From contig NZ_JACHWB010000004.1 of the NCBI RefSeq assembly GCF_014191055.1, positions 1 through 64,000 of the forward strand: a DNA stretch of 64,000 nt. The letters run 5' to 3'. The notes under the pieces were generated by a model that did not search any database, was not told where the DNA came from, and worked only from the letters and a program-made list of their open reading frames with translations. Below are positions 26,267-33,999 of this stretch, piece after piece. Position numbers and translations under genes: made by a program. Source of the stretch: Microvirga lupini (lineage in GTDB: Bacteria > Pseudomonadota > Alphaproteobacteria > Rhizobiales > Beijerinckiaceae). Each line of letters opens with the position of its first letter. Within the stretch, counting starts at the first letter, position 1.

Positions 26267-27583
26267 ATGTTTCCAGATCTCGGCCTCGTTACCACTGCCG
26301 TCATTCTCTTTGGTCTGCTCATCGGTCTCCTGGCCTTCGGCGTCTGGATCGGCATCGCGCTGCTCATCGTGGGATTCGCGGCCATCTTCATGGTCACGCC
26401 CGTGCCCATCGGACCGGTGCTCGCCACCACGGTCTGGTCGAGTTCCGCCTCCTGGTCGCTCGCTGCACTTCCGCTCTTCATCTGGATGGGCGAGATCCTC
26501 TTCCGCACGCGCCTGTCCGAGCAGATGTTCCTCGGCCTTGCGCCCTGGCTCAACTGGCTGCCCGGCCGCCTGCTGCATGTGAATGTGGTCGGCTGCGGCG
26601 TGTTTGCGGCTGTCTCGGGCTCGTCCGCCGCCACCTGCGCGACCATCGGCAAGATCGCTCTGCCGGAGCTCAAGAAACGCGGCTACGACGACATGATGAG
26701 CCTCGGCAGCCTCGCTGGCTCCGGCACCCTCGGACTTCTCATACCGCCTTCGATCCCCATGGTGGTCTATGCCATCGCGGCGAATGTCTCGGTAATCCAG
26801 GTTTTTCTCGCCGGCTTCCTGCCGGGCCTTCTCGTGATGGCGCTCTATTCCGGCTATATCGGCCTCTGGTCGCTTGCGAACCCGAAGAAGTCGCCGCCGC
26901 CGGAGCCGCGCACGAGTTTTGCCTACAAGCTGCGGAGCTCAGCGAAGCTCCTGCCGGTCCTGCTGCTGATCGCCTTCATCTTCTCCGCGCTCATCTTCGG
27001 TTGGGCGACGGCCACCGAATGTGCCGCCTGGGGCGTGACCGGCGCCCTCATCCTCGCCTGGTGGTCGGGCACGCTCACCTGGGCGACGTTCCGGGACAGC
27101 CTGTTGAGCGCCACGCGCCTGACGGTCACGATCATGCTGATCCTGGCAGGTGCCGCCTTCACCACGGCCGCCATGGCCTATACGGGTATTCCCGCGGCGC
27201 TTGCCGCCTGGGTCGAAGCGCTGCAGCTCTCGCCCTACGTGCTGATCGCGGCGCTTACGATCATGTACATCCTCTTAGGCTGCCTCATCGACGGCATCTC
27301 GATGATCGTGCTCACCACCGTGGTGGTGCTGCCCATGATCAAGCAGGCGGGTTTCGACCTGGTCTGGTTCGGCGTCTTCCTCATCATCCTGGTGGAGATG
27401 GCGCAGATCACGCCGCCGGTTGGCTTCAATCTCTTCGTTTTGCAGAACATGAGCGGGCGCGACAGTTTCACGATTGCACGGGCGGCCCTGCCGTTCTTCT
27501 TCCTGCTCGTAGCGGCGGTTGCCATCATCACGGCTTTTCCGAACATCGCGCTGTGGCTGCCGCGGCTCGCCTTTCCGGGATAG
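26267..27583 (+). CDS. TRAP transporter large permease (DctM type)
   Basis: A 438-residue inner-membrane protein with about 12 helices, the DctM subunit that carries the substrate with sodium. Family features are VSGSSAATCATIGKIALPELKKRGYD (about 118-143) with the following LAGSGTLGLLIPPSIPMVVYA, and VEMAQITPPVGFNLFVLQ near the end. It works with the DctQ-like subunit and the binding protein on either side. Confidence 0.9.
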   Translation: MFPDLGLVTTAVILFGLLIGLLAFGVWIGIALLIVGFAAIFMVTPVPIGPVLATTVWSSSASWSLAALPLFIWMGEILFRTRLSEQMFLGLAPWLNWLPGRLLHVNVVGCGVFAAVSGSSAATCATIGKIALPELKKRGYDDMMSLGSLAGSGTLGLLIPPSIPMVVYAIAANVSVIQVFLAGFLPGLLVMALYSGYIGLWSLANPKKSPPPEPRTSFAYKLRSSAKLLPVLLLIAFIFSALIFGWATATECAAWGVTGALILAWWSGTLTWATFRDSLLSATRLTVTIMLILAGAAFTTAAMAYTGIPAALAAWVEALQLSPYVLIAALTIMYILLGCLIDGISMIVLTTVVVLPMIKQAGFDLVWFGVFLIILVEMAQITPPVGFNLFVLQNMSGRDSFTIARAALPFFFLLVAAVAIITAFPNIALWLPRLAFPG

Positions 27584-27613
27584 ATTTCAACATCACCAGA
27601 GGAGAAAAATCGA

Positions 27614-28597
27614 ATGAAGCCCATGACACGATTGACCTTGAGCCTTGCCGGCGCGCTGCTGCTCGCAAGCCCCGCCCTGGCGCAGACCAAGTGGAACCTG
27701 CCGGCCGCCTATCCGACCGACAACTTCCATACCGAGAACCTGAACGCCTTCTCGAAGGACGTGGCGGACGCGACCGGCGGCAAGCTGCAGATCACGGTTC
27801 ATGCCAATGCCTCGCTCTTCAAGGCGCCGGAGATCAAGCGCGCGGTGCAGACCGGCCAGGCCCAGGCCGGCGAGGTGCTGATGTCCCTGCACGAGAACGA
27901 GGACCCGCTCTACGGCCTCGACGTGGTGCCTTTCCTCGCCACCTCGTTCGACCAGTCGAAGAAGCTGTGGGACGTGCAGCGCCCGGCTGTCGAGAAGAAG
28001 CTCGCAGGCCAGGGCCTGATGCTGCTCTTCGCCGTGCCCTGGCCGCCGCAGGGAATCTTCGCCAAGCAGGACATCAACAAAGTCGAAGACCTTAAGGGCG
28101 TGAAGTGGCGCGCCTACAACGTGGGCACCGCGCGCATCGCCGAGATCGTCGGCGCGCAGCCCGTGACCGTTCAGGCCGCCGAGCTGCCCCAGGCGCTCGC
28201 CACCGGCGTGGTCACCACCTTCATGACCTCTGGCGCGACAGGCTACGACGCGAAGGTGTGGGAGTCGCTCTCCCACTTCTACGACACGCAGGCCTGGATT
28301 CCGAAGAACATGACCTTCGTCAACAAGGCGGCTTTCGACGCCCTCGACAAGCCGACCCAGGAGGCCATCCTGAAGGCCGCCAAGACGGCGGAAGAGCGCG
28401 GCTGGCGGACGGCTCAGGAGAAGACCAAATGGTATCTCGAGCAGCTGGCCAAGAACGGCATGAAGGTGCAGTCCCCCGGGCCTGAGCTGAAGACAGGCCT
28501 GCAGAAGGTCGGCGAGCAGCTCACGGCCGATTGGCTGAAGAAGGCCGGCTCTGACGGTCAGGCCATCGTCGATGCCTACAAGAAGGCGGGGTCGTAG
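27614..28597 (+). CDS. TRAP transporter substrate-binding protein (DctP type)
   Basis: A 327-residue periplasmic binding protein with a signal peptide cut after ASPALAQ (about 24). The mature part carries the DctP pattern: KWNLPAAYPTDNFHTENL, the YNVGTARIAEIVGAQPVTV segment with the conserved Arg that pairs with a substrate carboxylate, and VVTTFMTSG. Dicarboxylate or another organic acid is likely; the exact ligand cannot be read. AGGAG precedes the ATG. Confidence 0.9.
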   Translation: MKPMTRLTLSLAGALLLASPALAQTKWNLPAAYPTDNFHTENLNAFSKDVADATGGKLQITVHANASLFKAPEIKRAVQTGQAQAGEVLMSLHENEDPLYGLDVVPFLATSFDQSKKLWDVQRPAVEKKLAGQGLMLLFAVPWPPQGIFAKQDINKVEDLKGVKWRAYNVGTARIAEIVGAQPVTVQAAELPQALATGVVTTFMTSGATGYDAKVWESLSHFYDTQAWIPKNMTFVNKAAFDALDKPTQEAILKAAKTAEERGWRTAQEKTKWYLEQLAKNGMKVQSPGPELKTGLQKVGEQLTADWLKKAGSDGQAIVDAYKKAGS

Positions 28598-28618
28598 CAG
28601 GCTGAAGGGTCAAGCGTC

Positions 28619-28647
28619 ATCCCGGACGGCGCGAGCCGATCCGGGAT
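28619..28647. repeat. Short ATCCCGGA palindrome after the TRAP operon
   Basis: ATCCCGGA and TCCGGGAT enclose 13 bases. The same arms recur downstream of dnaN at 62838-62873, so this is a dispersed element. It may also act as a transcription-end hairpin. Confidence 0.6.
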
Positions 28648-28679
28648 CGCAAGCAGCATAAGGCGCCATTCTCGTCCAG

Positions 28680-28713
28680 CCATCCCGGGTTCTGCTACGC
28701 AGCCCCGGGATGG
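28680..28713. repeat. Second palindrome (CCATCCCGGG) after the TRAP operon
   Basis: CCATCCCGGG at 28680-28689 and its reverse complement at 28704-28713 enclose 14 bases. Together with the preceding palindrome it fills the 132-base gap between the TRAP operon and the convergent osmC-like gene. Confidence 0.6.
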
Positions 28714-28729
28714 CGCGTTTGGAAGAGCC

Positions 28730-29152
28730 TCAAGCCAGCGTGAAGTTCATCGTGATCTCGGCGTTGAGCACCTTCGACACCGGGCAGGTCTTCTCGGCCG
28801 CGCGGGCGAGCTCCTCGAACTTGGCCCGGTCGATGCCCGGCACGTTGGCATTCAGCGTCAGGGCCGATTTCTTGATCGCAAACCCGCTGCCTTCCTGCTC
28901 GAGGGAGATCACCGCTTCCGTGGCAAGCTCCGTCGGCGTGAAGCCCGCGCCCTGGAGCTGGAAGGCGAGCGCCATGGTGAAGCAGCCCGCATGAGCGGCG
29001 GCGATCAGCTCTTCCGGGTTCGTGCCCTTCTCGTTTTCAAAACGGGTCTTGAAGGAATAGGGCGTCGAGGACAGAACGCCGGAATCCGAGGTGAGGTGGC
29101 CGGTGCCTTCCTTGCCCGTGCCCTGCCAGACGGCTCTTGCCTTGCGGTTCAT
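28730..29152 (-). CDS. OsmC-family peroxide-resistance protein
   Basis: A 140-residue OsmC/Ohr-type thiol peroxidase, probably cytoplasmic and dimeric. The two conserved cysteines are in HAGCFTMAL and EKTCPVSKVL. GTNPEELIAAAHAGCF is the usual OsmC signature. It reduces organic hydroperoxides. The start follows AAGGAGAT; the longer open frame to 29257 is not supported. It is divergent from the DUF1345 gene. Confidence 0.9.
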   Translation of the reverse strand: MNRKARAVWQGTGKEGTGHLTSDSGVLSSTPYSFKTRFENEKGTNPEELIAAAHAGCFTMALAFQLQGAGFTPTELATEAVISLEQEGSGFAIKKSALTLNANVPGIDRAKFEELARAAEKTCPVSKVLNAEITMNFTLA

Positions 29153-29243
29153 CCTGATCTCCTTTTGCGGTGAGGCTTGGTGATCTAGAACAGAGGATGC
29201 CAAGCTCCAGAGGCCGCCTGCCATTGGCGGGAAGTGTTGAGCC

Positions 29244-29885
29244 ATGATGCATCTCAAGGCCCGCCTGCGTCCGCGGCTTCTCGGCTTGGCTGCCGTGGCC
29301 TGGGTGGTCTTTGCCGCTCTGCCCTCGTCCTGGACCGAGAACTCACGCCTGCTCGCGGCCTGGGACGTCGGGGTCGTGTTTTACCTCATCCTTGCCGGGA
29401 TCATGGCCCTGCGCTCCTCCACGGCCAAGATGCAGGAACGGGCGGCGCAAGAGGACGAGGCCGCCGTCGTGGTCCTTGCCCTGACGCTGGCCGCCTCTGT
29501 GGCGAGCCTTGCCGCCATCGCCGTGGAGCTGACCGGCATTCAGAACGACCCGACCGGTCAGCAGGCCTTCCGCCTTGGGATCGCGGCCGTCACCATCCTG
29601 TGTTCCTGGTTCTTCGTGCACACGATCTACGCCATTCACTACGCGCACGAATATTACGGCGATGGAGGCGAACGCCGCGGTCTGTCCTTTCCGCACGAGA
29701 ATCGGCCCGATTACTGGGATTTTCTCTATTTCTCGTTCAATCTGGGAGCCGCCGCGCAGACCTCGGACGTGGTGATCGTCTCCCGACGGATGCGCCGCTT
29801 GGTGCTCGCGCACACGATCCTGTCCTTCCTGTTCAACACCACGATCCTGGCGCTTGCAGTCAATGTCGGCGCTGGACTGCTCTAG
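29244..29885 (+). CDS. DUF1345 membrane protein
   Basis: A 213-residue protein with five to six hydrophobic segments. The FVHTIYAIHYAHEYY stretch and the DFLYFSFNLGAAAQTSDVVIVSRRMRR segment are hallmarks of DUF1345. It has no known function. It stands upstream of a GNAT gene with 43 bases between. Confidence 0.82.
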   Translation: MMHLKARLRPRLLGLAAVAWVVFAALPSSWTENSRLLAAWDVGVVFYLILAGIMALRSSTAKMQERAAQEDEAAVVVLALTLAASVASLAAIAVELTGIQNDPTGQQAFRLGIAAVTILCSWFFVHTIYAIHYAHEYYGDGGERRGLSFPHENRPDYWDFLYFSFNLGAAAQTSDVVIVSRRMRRLVLAHTILSFLFNTTILALAVNVGAGLL

Positions 29886-29928
29886 AGCTTATCTCATCCT
29901 ACGAGCCCTCTCATGACCGGGTTTCCTG

Positions 29929-30468
29929 ATGTCCAATCTCCTTTCGCTTGACCTTCTTGCCCCTCGCATCGAAACCAACCGTCTCATCTTGCGCGGGCAC
30001 CGGCTCGATGACTTTGCCGATTACATGGCTCTCTGGACCGATCCGGAGGTAACGCGGTTCATCGGCGGCAGGCCTTCGACCCGCGAAGAGGTGTGGGGAC
30101 GGCTGCTGCGCAATGTCGGGCATTGGGCATCCCTCGGTTTCGGCTATTGGGTCATCGTGGACAAAGAGACCGGACGCTTTCTCGGCGAGACGGGATTTGC
30201 GAATTTCCGGCGCGAGATCGAGCCTTCCCTCGACGACATGCCGGAAATCGGCTGGGCGCTTGCTCCCCATGCGCATGGCAGGGGCTATGCGACGGAGGCC
30301 GTGGGTGCTGCCGTCGCATGGGGCGACGCGCATTTCGGCTCCCGGCGCACGGCCTGCATCATCGCGCCGGAGAACGCGCCATCCATCCGCGTGGCGGAGA
30401 AATGCGGCTACCGGGAGTTCTCCCGCACGACCTACAAGGACAAGCCGACGATCATGTTCGTGCGCTAG
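29929..30468 (+). CDS. GNAT N-acetyltransferase, RimJ/RimL-like
   Basis: A 179-residue acetyltransferase. It opens with a beta strand and RLILRGHRLDDFADYMALW, and has the acetyl-CoA loop region ALAPHAHGRGYATEAV and the late ENAPSIRVAEKCGYRE motif. Such enzymes acetylate amines on small molecules or protein N-termini. The stop codon is part of the dispersed repeat that begins at 30466. Confidence 0.85.
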   Translation: MSNLLSLDLLAPRIETNRLILRGHRLDDFADYMALWTDPEVTRFIGGRPSTREEVWGRLLRNVGHWASLGFGYWVIVDKETGRFLGETGFANFRREIEPSLDDMPEIGWALAPHAHGRGYATEAVGAAVAWGDAHFGSRRTACIIAPENAPSIRVAEKCGYREFSRTTYKDKPTIMFVR

Positions 30469-30540
30469 AGCATCGAACGCAAAAGCGGACACCGGTTCTG
30501 CGTAAAAAGATGCGTCAAGCCAAAAACCTAAAGCATCGGA
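30466..30540. repeat. Dispersed Rhizobiales palindromic element, copy A
   Basis: Begins TAGAGCATCGAACGC and ends AAGCATCGGA, with an inner ACCGGTTCTGCGT segment. Aligned by eye with the reverse complement of 43096-43203 it matches at most positions over about 75 bases. It sits between GNAT and DUF2239. Confidence 0.75.
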
Positions 30541-30551
30541 TCGCCTTTGCC

Positions 30552-31139
30552 TTATGGGTTCGGTGCATCGTCTGCAAAGGCGGCGCCGGCCAGCCGCTCG
30601 GCATGGTCACGCACATCCTTGGGCCAGAGCCTGATCAGAGCCTCGAACAGCTTGCGATCCCCGGCAAAGAGCGCGCGCGAGGCTTCCTCGAAACCTGCCT
30701 CGTTCCCGGCGAGCGTGGACATGAATCGATAGAGCGCCTCCTGGGCCTGGCGCATCCGGTCCTTGGCCTCGTTGCTGCGACGAGCCTCTTCGACCAGCTT
30801 GCGCAGGGCCACGGAGGCTCCCCCAGGCTGGGCGTTGAGCCATTCCCAATGCCGCGGGAGCAGCGTCACTTCACGGGCCACGACGCCGAGCTTGGGTCGG
30901 CCCGAGCCCCGGGGCTCTGCCTTGCCGGAAGTCTGCCCCAGCCGTTTCACCACATCGTCCGCTGTTCCGCGGAAATCGACTTCGACGACCCGGCAGGTCT
31001 CGTCGTCGAGGATCAGGATCGAGACCCCCTCGTCATGGTCAAGGGAGGCTTTGGCCTTTGCCGCGACAGTCGCGAGATCGCCCGACGCAATCCGGCGCAT
31101 TCCCGCGAAGGCCGTGTAGGTTTGGTTTTCGGTCGCCAT
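30552..31139 (-). CDS. DUF2239 family protein
   Basis: A 195-residue soluble protein of the DUF2239 family: TAFAGMRRIASGDLATVAAK, then ILDDETCRVVEVDFRG, then LLPRHWEWLNAQPGGASVALRKLVEEAR. Function is unknown. The ATG at 31139 is 6 bases downstream of AGGGG; the ATG at 31145 is too close. Two CCGGATAA-type half-sites lie 34-77 bases upstream and look like an operator. Confidence 0.82.
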   Translation of the reverse strand: MATENQTYTAFAGMRRIASGDLATVAAKAKASLDHDEGVSILILDDETCRVVEVDFRGTADDVVKRLGQTSGKAEPRGSGRPKLGVVAREVTLLPRHWEWLNAQPGGASVALRKLVEEARRSNEAKDRMRQAQEALYRFMSTLAGNEAGFEEASRALFAGDRKLFEALIRLWPKDVRDHAERLAGAAFADDAPNP

Positions 31140-31172
31140 GATCATCCCCTGGCAGCAACAAGCACGACAGAG

Positions 31173-31216
31173 TTTTATCCGGATTAAATAATCATGTCAA
31201 TAATACCCGGATAAAA
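31173..31216. promoter_or_regulatory. Inverted TTTTATCCGG pair upstream of DUF2239
   Basis: TTTTATCCGG (31173-31182) and CCGGATAAAA (31207-31216) are exact reverse complements, about 34 bases centre to centre (roughly three helical turns). The left site extends into the small dyad ATCCGGAT. This AT-rich patch precedes the DUF2239 start and lies between it and the end of recX. The regulator is unknown. Confidence 0.5.
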
Positions 31217-31226
31217 TAGGCAGGTG

Positions 31227-31775
31227 CTAGAGCGCTTCGTTCTCGTCCTTCTCGCCTTCGACGATGCGCCGTGCCACATCGAAGCGGAAACCCGCGCGGG
31301 CCATGGCGGCGAGATCCTTGTCGCGGTAAGGCGCGCGATCCCCGGGTCGGAAGGGTCCGAGCTTGCGGCGGCGGGCAAAGGCGCGGGCCGCCTGCTCCTC
31401 GTCGCCCTCTTCTCCGTCCAGGGCCGCCGCGATCGTGCCCCGGTCGACTCCCTTGGCGGAGAGCTTCGCCTGAATGGCCCGTGCCGACCCGCCCCGGCGC
31501 CGCAGGGTGGCGACGCGGGCCTCCGCATAGCGGGTATCGTCGATGAGGCCGCTGCGCAGGCTTTTCGCCACCACCTCGTCGATCATCTCCTGGAACTCGG
31601 CCGGGTCCTCGCCCCGCAGGCGGCAGCGTTTGTCGACCTTGCGGCGAAGGACGCGCCGCAGGTTTTCGGCCGAGGAGGCATAGCGTTCGAGGTAAGACAT
31701 GGCCGCCCGCTGCAGGTAGGCAGGCGTCACCTTGCGCGGCGGCTTGCGGGTAGGTTTGCCGGTCTCGTCCGTCAT
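31227..31775 (-). CDS. recX: Regulatory protein RecX
   Basis: A 182-residue RecX-family protein, which binds RecA filaments and modulates recombination and SOS. Visible are YLERYASSAENLRRVLRRKV, ETGLID-like SLRSGLIDDTRYAEARV and RRGGSARAIQAKLSAKGV, the three-helix repeats of RecX. Its ATG overlaps the stop of the PAP2 gene (ATGA), so both are probably on one transcript. recA is not in the window. Confidence 0.87.
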   Translation of the reverse strand: MTDETGKPTRKPPRKVTPAYLQRAAMSYLERYASSAENLRRVLRRKVDKRCRLRGEDPAEFQEMIDEVVAKSLRSGLIDDTRYAEARVATLRRRGGSARAIQAKLSAKGVDRGTIAAALDGEEGDEEQAARAFARRRKLGPFRPGDRAPYRDKDLAAMARAGFRFDVARRIVEGEKDENEAL

Positions 31776-32524
31776 TCCGGCTTGATGTCTGATGGGGGCG
31801 AGGTCTCGCCCGGTTTCTCCACTTGGCCACGGCGCTGCAGCTGCAGGGCCACGAACCAGCACAGGGCCGCCCAGGCAGCACCCACGGACCAGCCGGCGAC
31901 CACGTCGCTCGGCCAGTGGACGCCCAGATAGACGCGGCTCACGCCGACCAGCACGGTCATGATGATGGCAAGCCCCATGATGAAGGCACTGACGCGACGG
32001 CTCTTCTCCACACGAGCCAGCAGGGCGCCGAGCGTCAGATAGGTGATCGCCGACATCATGGCATGGCCGCTGGGGAAGCTGGCGGTGTAGGTCCGGGTGG
32101 CATGAGGCACGAGGTCCGGTCGCGGCCGCTCGAAGCCGAGTTTGAGGCCGGTGGAGAGGAGAGTGCCGCCGACGATGGCGATCAGCACCAGAAGGGCTGC
32201 TCCCCGCTTGCCCACCATGAGCAGATAGGTCACCGCTGCCAGCGTGAGAAGCGTCAGGATCGCGTAGCCGCCAAGCCCAGTGAAGTCCCTGGCCGATTCC
32301 TCCAGCCAGGAGGGTCCAAGCGGATTGGCCGGGTTCTGCGGATCACGCAGGGCCAGCAGGAGTTGGCTGTCGAGCGCATGGGTCTCACCCTCCTGTACCT
32401 CATCGGCAAGGGTGATGAAGGCCCAGGCGAAGAAGCCGCAGGCGGACACGGACAGGAGCGGGCCGATCTCATTGAGCCGCAGGCGAAACCACAGGCGGGT
32501 GGCGGGGGCGAGAAGCGTCTTCAT
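31772..32524 (-). CDS. PAP2-family membrane phosphatase
   Basis: A 250-residue protein with about six membrane helices and the three PAP2 motifs: KLGFERPRP, the PSGHAMMS segment with its catalytic-type His, and SRVYLGVHWPSDVVAGW. It would dephosphorylate a lipid phosphate such as undecaprenyl pyrophosphate or phosphatidate at the periplasmic face. Translationally coupled to recX. Confidence 0.88.
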   Translation of the reverse strand: MKTLLAPATRLWFRLRLNEIGPLLSVSACGFFAWAFITLADEVQEGETHALDSQLLLALRDPQNPANPLGPSWLEESARDFTGLGGYAILTLLTLAAVTYLLMVGKRGAALLVLIAIVGGTLLSTGLKLGFERPRPDLVPHATRTYTASFPSGHAMMSAITYLTLGALLARVEKSRRVSAFIMGLAIIMTVLVGVSRVYLGVHWPSDVVAGWSVGAAWAALCWFVALQLQRRGQVEKPGETSPPSDIKPE

Positions 32525-32639
32525 GGCCTCATGACATAGGAGGATTGCGACATCTGGCGAGAGGTGCCTGCTGGCGGCACCCGTGTCATCCCCGGCGCGC
32601 CGCAGGCGCGGGAAGGGGATCCATGACGCAGCGCTGGGA

Positions 32640-33830
32640 TCACACCTCAAGCCCCTTGCGCCATGCCTTCGGCGCGGTGATGCTCCCGAGGTTGAGCCAC
32701 TCGGCCATAAGGCGCAGCTCGTCCCCCAGGGCGGGGGCGATCTCCTCCGGCGGAACGGACGATTCCGGGTGTATGGAGTGGACGATGAGATTGCCCGAGG
32801 CCCGGTCGGCCTTGAGATCCACGCGGGCGACGATCCGTTCGCCCAGCACAAAGGGCAGGCAGTAATAGCCGAATTCCCGCTTCTCGGCCGGGGTGTAGAT
32901 CTCGATCCGGTAGCGGAAATCGAACAGGCGCTCCGTACGCGTGCGCTCCCAGACGATGGGATCGAAGGGCGACACGAGCGCTCTTGCCTCGACCCGGCGG
33001 GGGATTTTCGCCTGCGGATCGAGGTAGACCGGACCCCAGCCCTCGACCGTGGCGGGCAAGAGGTCCCCCGCCTCGACCAATTCGGGAATGCGCGCCTTGG
33101 CGTCCTGCGCCTCCAGGCGGAAATAGTCGCGCAGGCAGCGTTCCGAGGCGATGCCGAGCGCCCGGATGGACAGCCGCAGCAATTCCCGCTGCGCCTCCTC
33201 GGTCGAGGGCGTCGGCATGGTGAGGATGTCGGAGGGCAGCACCCGTTCGGGCAGGTCGTAGAGGCGTTCGAAGCCGCGTCGTGTGGCGGTGGTGACATGG
33301 CCTGCCCAGAACAGCCATTCGAGTGCCCGCTTTCCGTCGCTCCAGCCCCACCAGGAACCCTGGCCCTTGCCGCCGATGGAGAGCTCGCCGGCGCCGATCG
33401 GCCCGCGCGCCTCGATTTCGCGGCGCACCTGCTCGATGAAGGCGCGCTTCTCGCGTCCGAACCGGGCGAGCCCGCCATAGGTGCCCTCGCCCCGCGCGGC
33501 GCGCTCCATCCGCCAGCGGAAGAGCGGGTGCAGATCGAGCCGGATCAACGAAGCCTCGTGGCCCCAATACTCGAAGGCTTCCCGCTTTTTGCGATGATAG
33601 GCCGTCGTCTCGAGCAGCCCCCGGTCATAGGCGCCAAGCCGCGAGAACAGCGGCATGTAATGGGCCCGCACCAGCACGTTGACCGAATCGATCTGGAGCA
33701 GGTGCGAGCGCTGCAGCACACGGCGCACATGGCGCCTGGTGGCACCGGCTGGACGGCCTTCGTGAAAACCCTGAGCGGCCAGGGCGATCCGCCGGGCCTG
33801 GGGAATCGTGATATGGGTGCGGGACGGCAT
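32640..33830 (-). CDS. YcaQ/AlkX-type DNA glycosylase (winged-helix)
   Basis: A 396-residue protein of the YcaQ/AlkZ family, tandem winged-helix glycosylases that remove bulky alkylated bases and unhook interstrand crosslinks. The catalytic motif is QID at 46-48 (LLQIDSVNV), the Q-x-D form of the YcaQ branch. ARRIALAAQGF near the start and the central SFDPIVWERTRTERLFDF-like segment are family hallmarks. A LexA box ends only 5 bases before its ATG, so it is likely SOS-induced and may be read from a leaderless or very short-leader mRNA. Confidence 0.88.
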   Translation of the reverse strand: MPSRTHITIPQARRIALAAQGFHEGRPAGATRRHVRRVLQRSHLLQIDSVNVLVRAHYMPLFSRLGAYDRGLLETTAYHRKKREAFEYWGHEASLIRLDLHPLFRWRMERAARGEGTYGGLARFGREKRAFIEQVRREIEARGPIGAGELSIGGKGQGSWWGWSDGKRALEWLFWAGHVTTATRRGFERLYDLPERVLPSDILTMPTPSTEEAQRELLRLSIRALGIASERCLRDYFRLEAQDAKARIPELVEAGDLLPATVEGWGPVYLDPQAKIPRRVEARALVSPFDPIVWERTRTERLFDFRYRIEIYTPAEKREFGYYCLPFVLGERIVARVDLKADRASGNLIVHSIHPESSVPPEEIAPALGDELRLMAEWLNLGSITAPKAWRKGLEV

Positions 33831-33835
33831 GGCGC

Positions 33836-33850
33836 GAACAATAGAGGAAC
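33836..33850 (-). promoter_or_regulatory. LexA (SOS) box of the YcaQ-type glycosylase gene
   Basis: GAAC at 33836-33839 and 33847-33850 are separated by 7 bases (AATAGAG), i.e. GTTC-N7-GTTC on the coding strand. It shares GAACAA-N5-GAACA with the box at 24276-24290 when both are read in the same orientation. Confidence 0.7.
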
Positions 33851-33999
33851 ATGCTCGCTTGTTGCCAGAGGCAGGGCTCCGAAACCGTCAGCGAAGGGTC
33901 GGAACCTGTGGACTGAGCCGTCACTTAGCTCAATCTTGAGCCGGAACGCATACCAGCCCTGCAGGCATGGGTTCGACACAGTTTCAGTTTGTCCCTTAG

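Noticed and set aside
31772..33478. Single 568-codon protein joining PAP2 and an upstream part
   Set aside because: The upstream part is a shadow of the YcaQ gene; PAP2 begins at the ATG ending at 32524.
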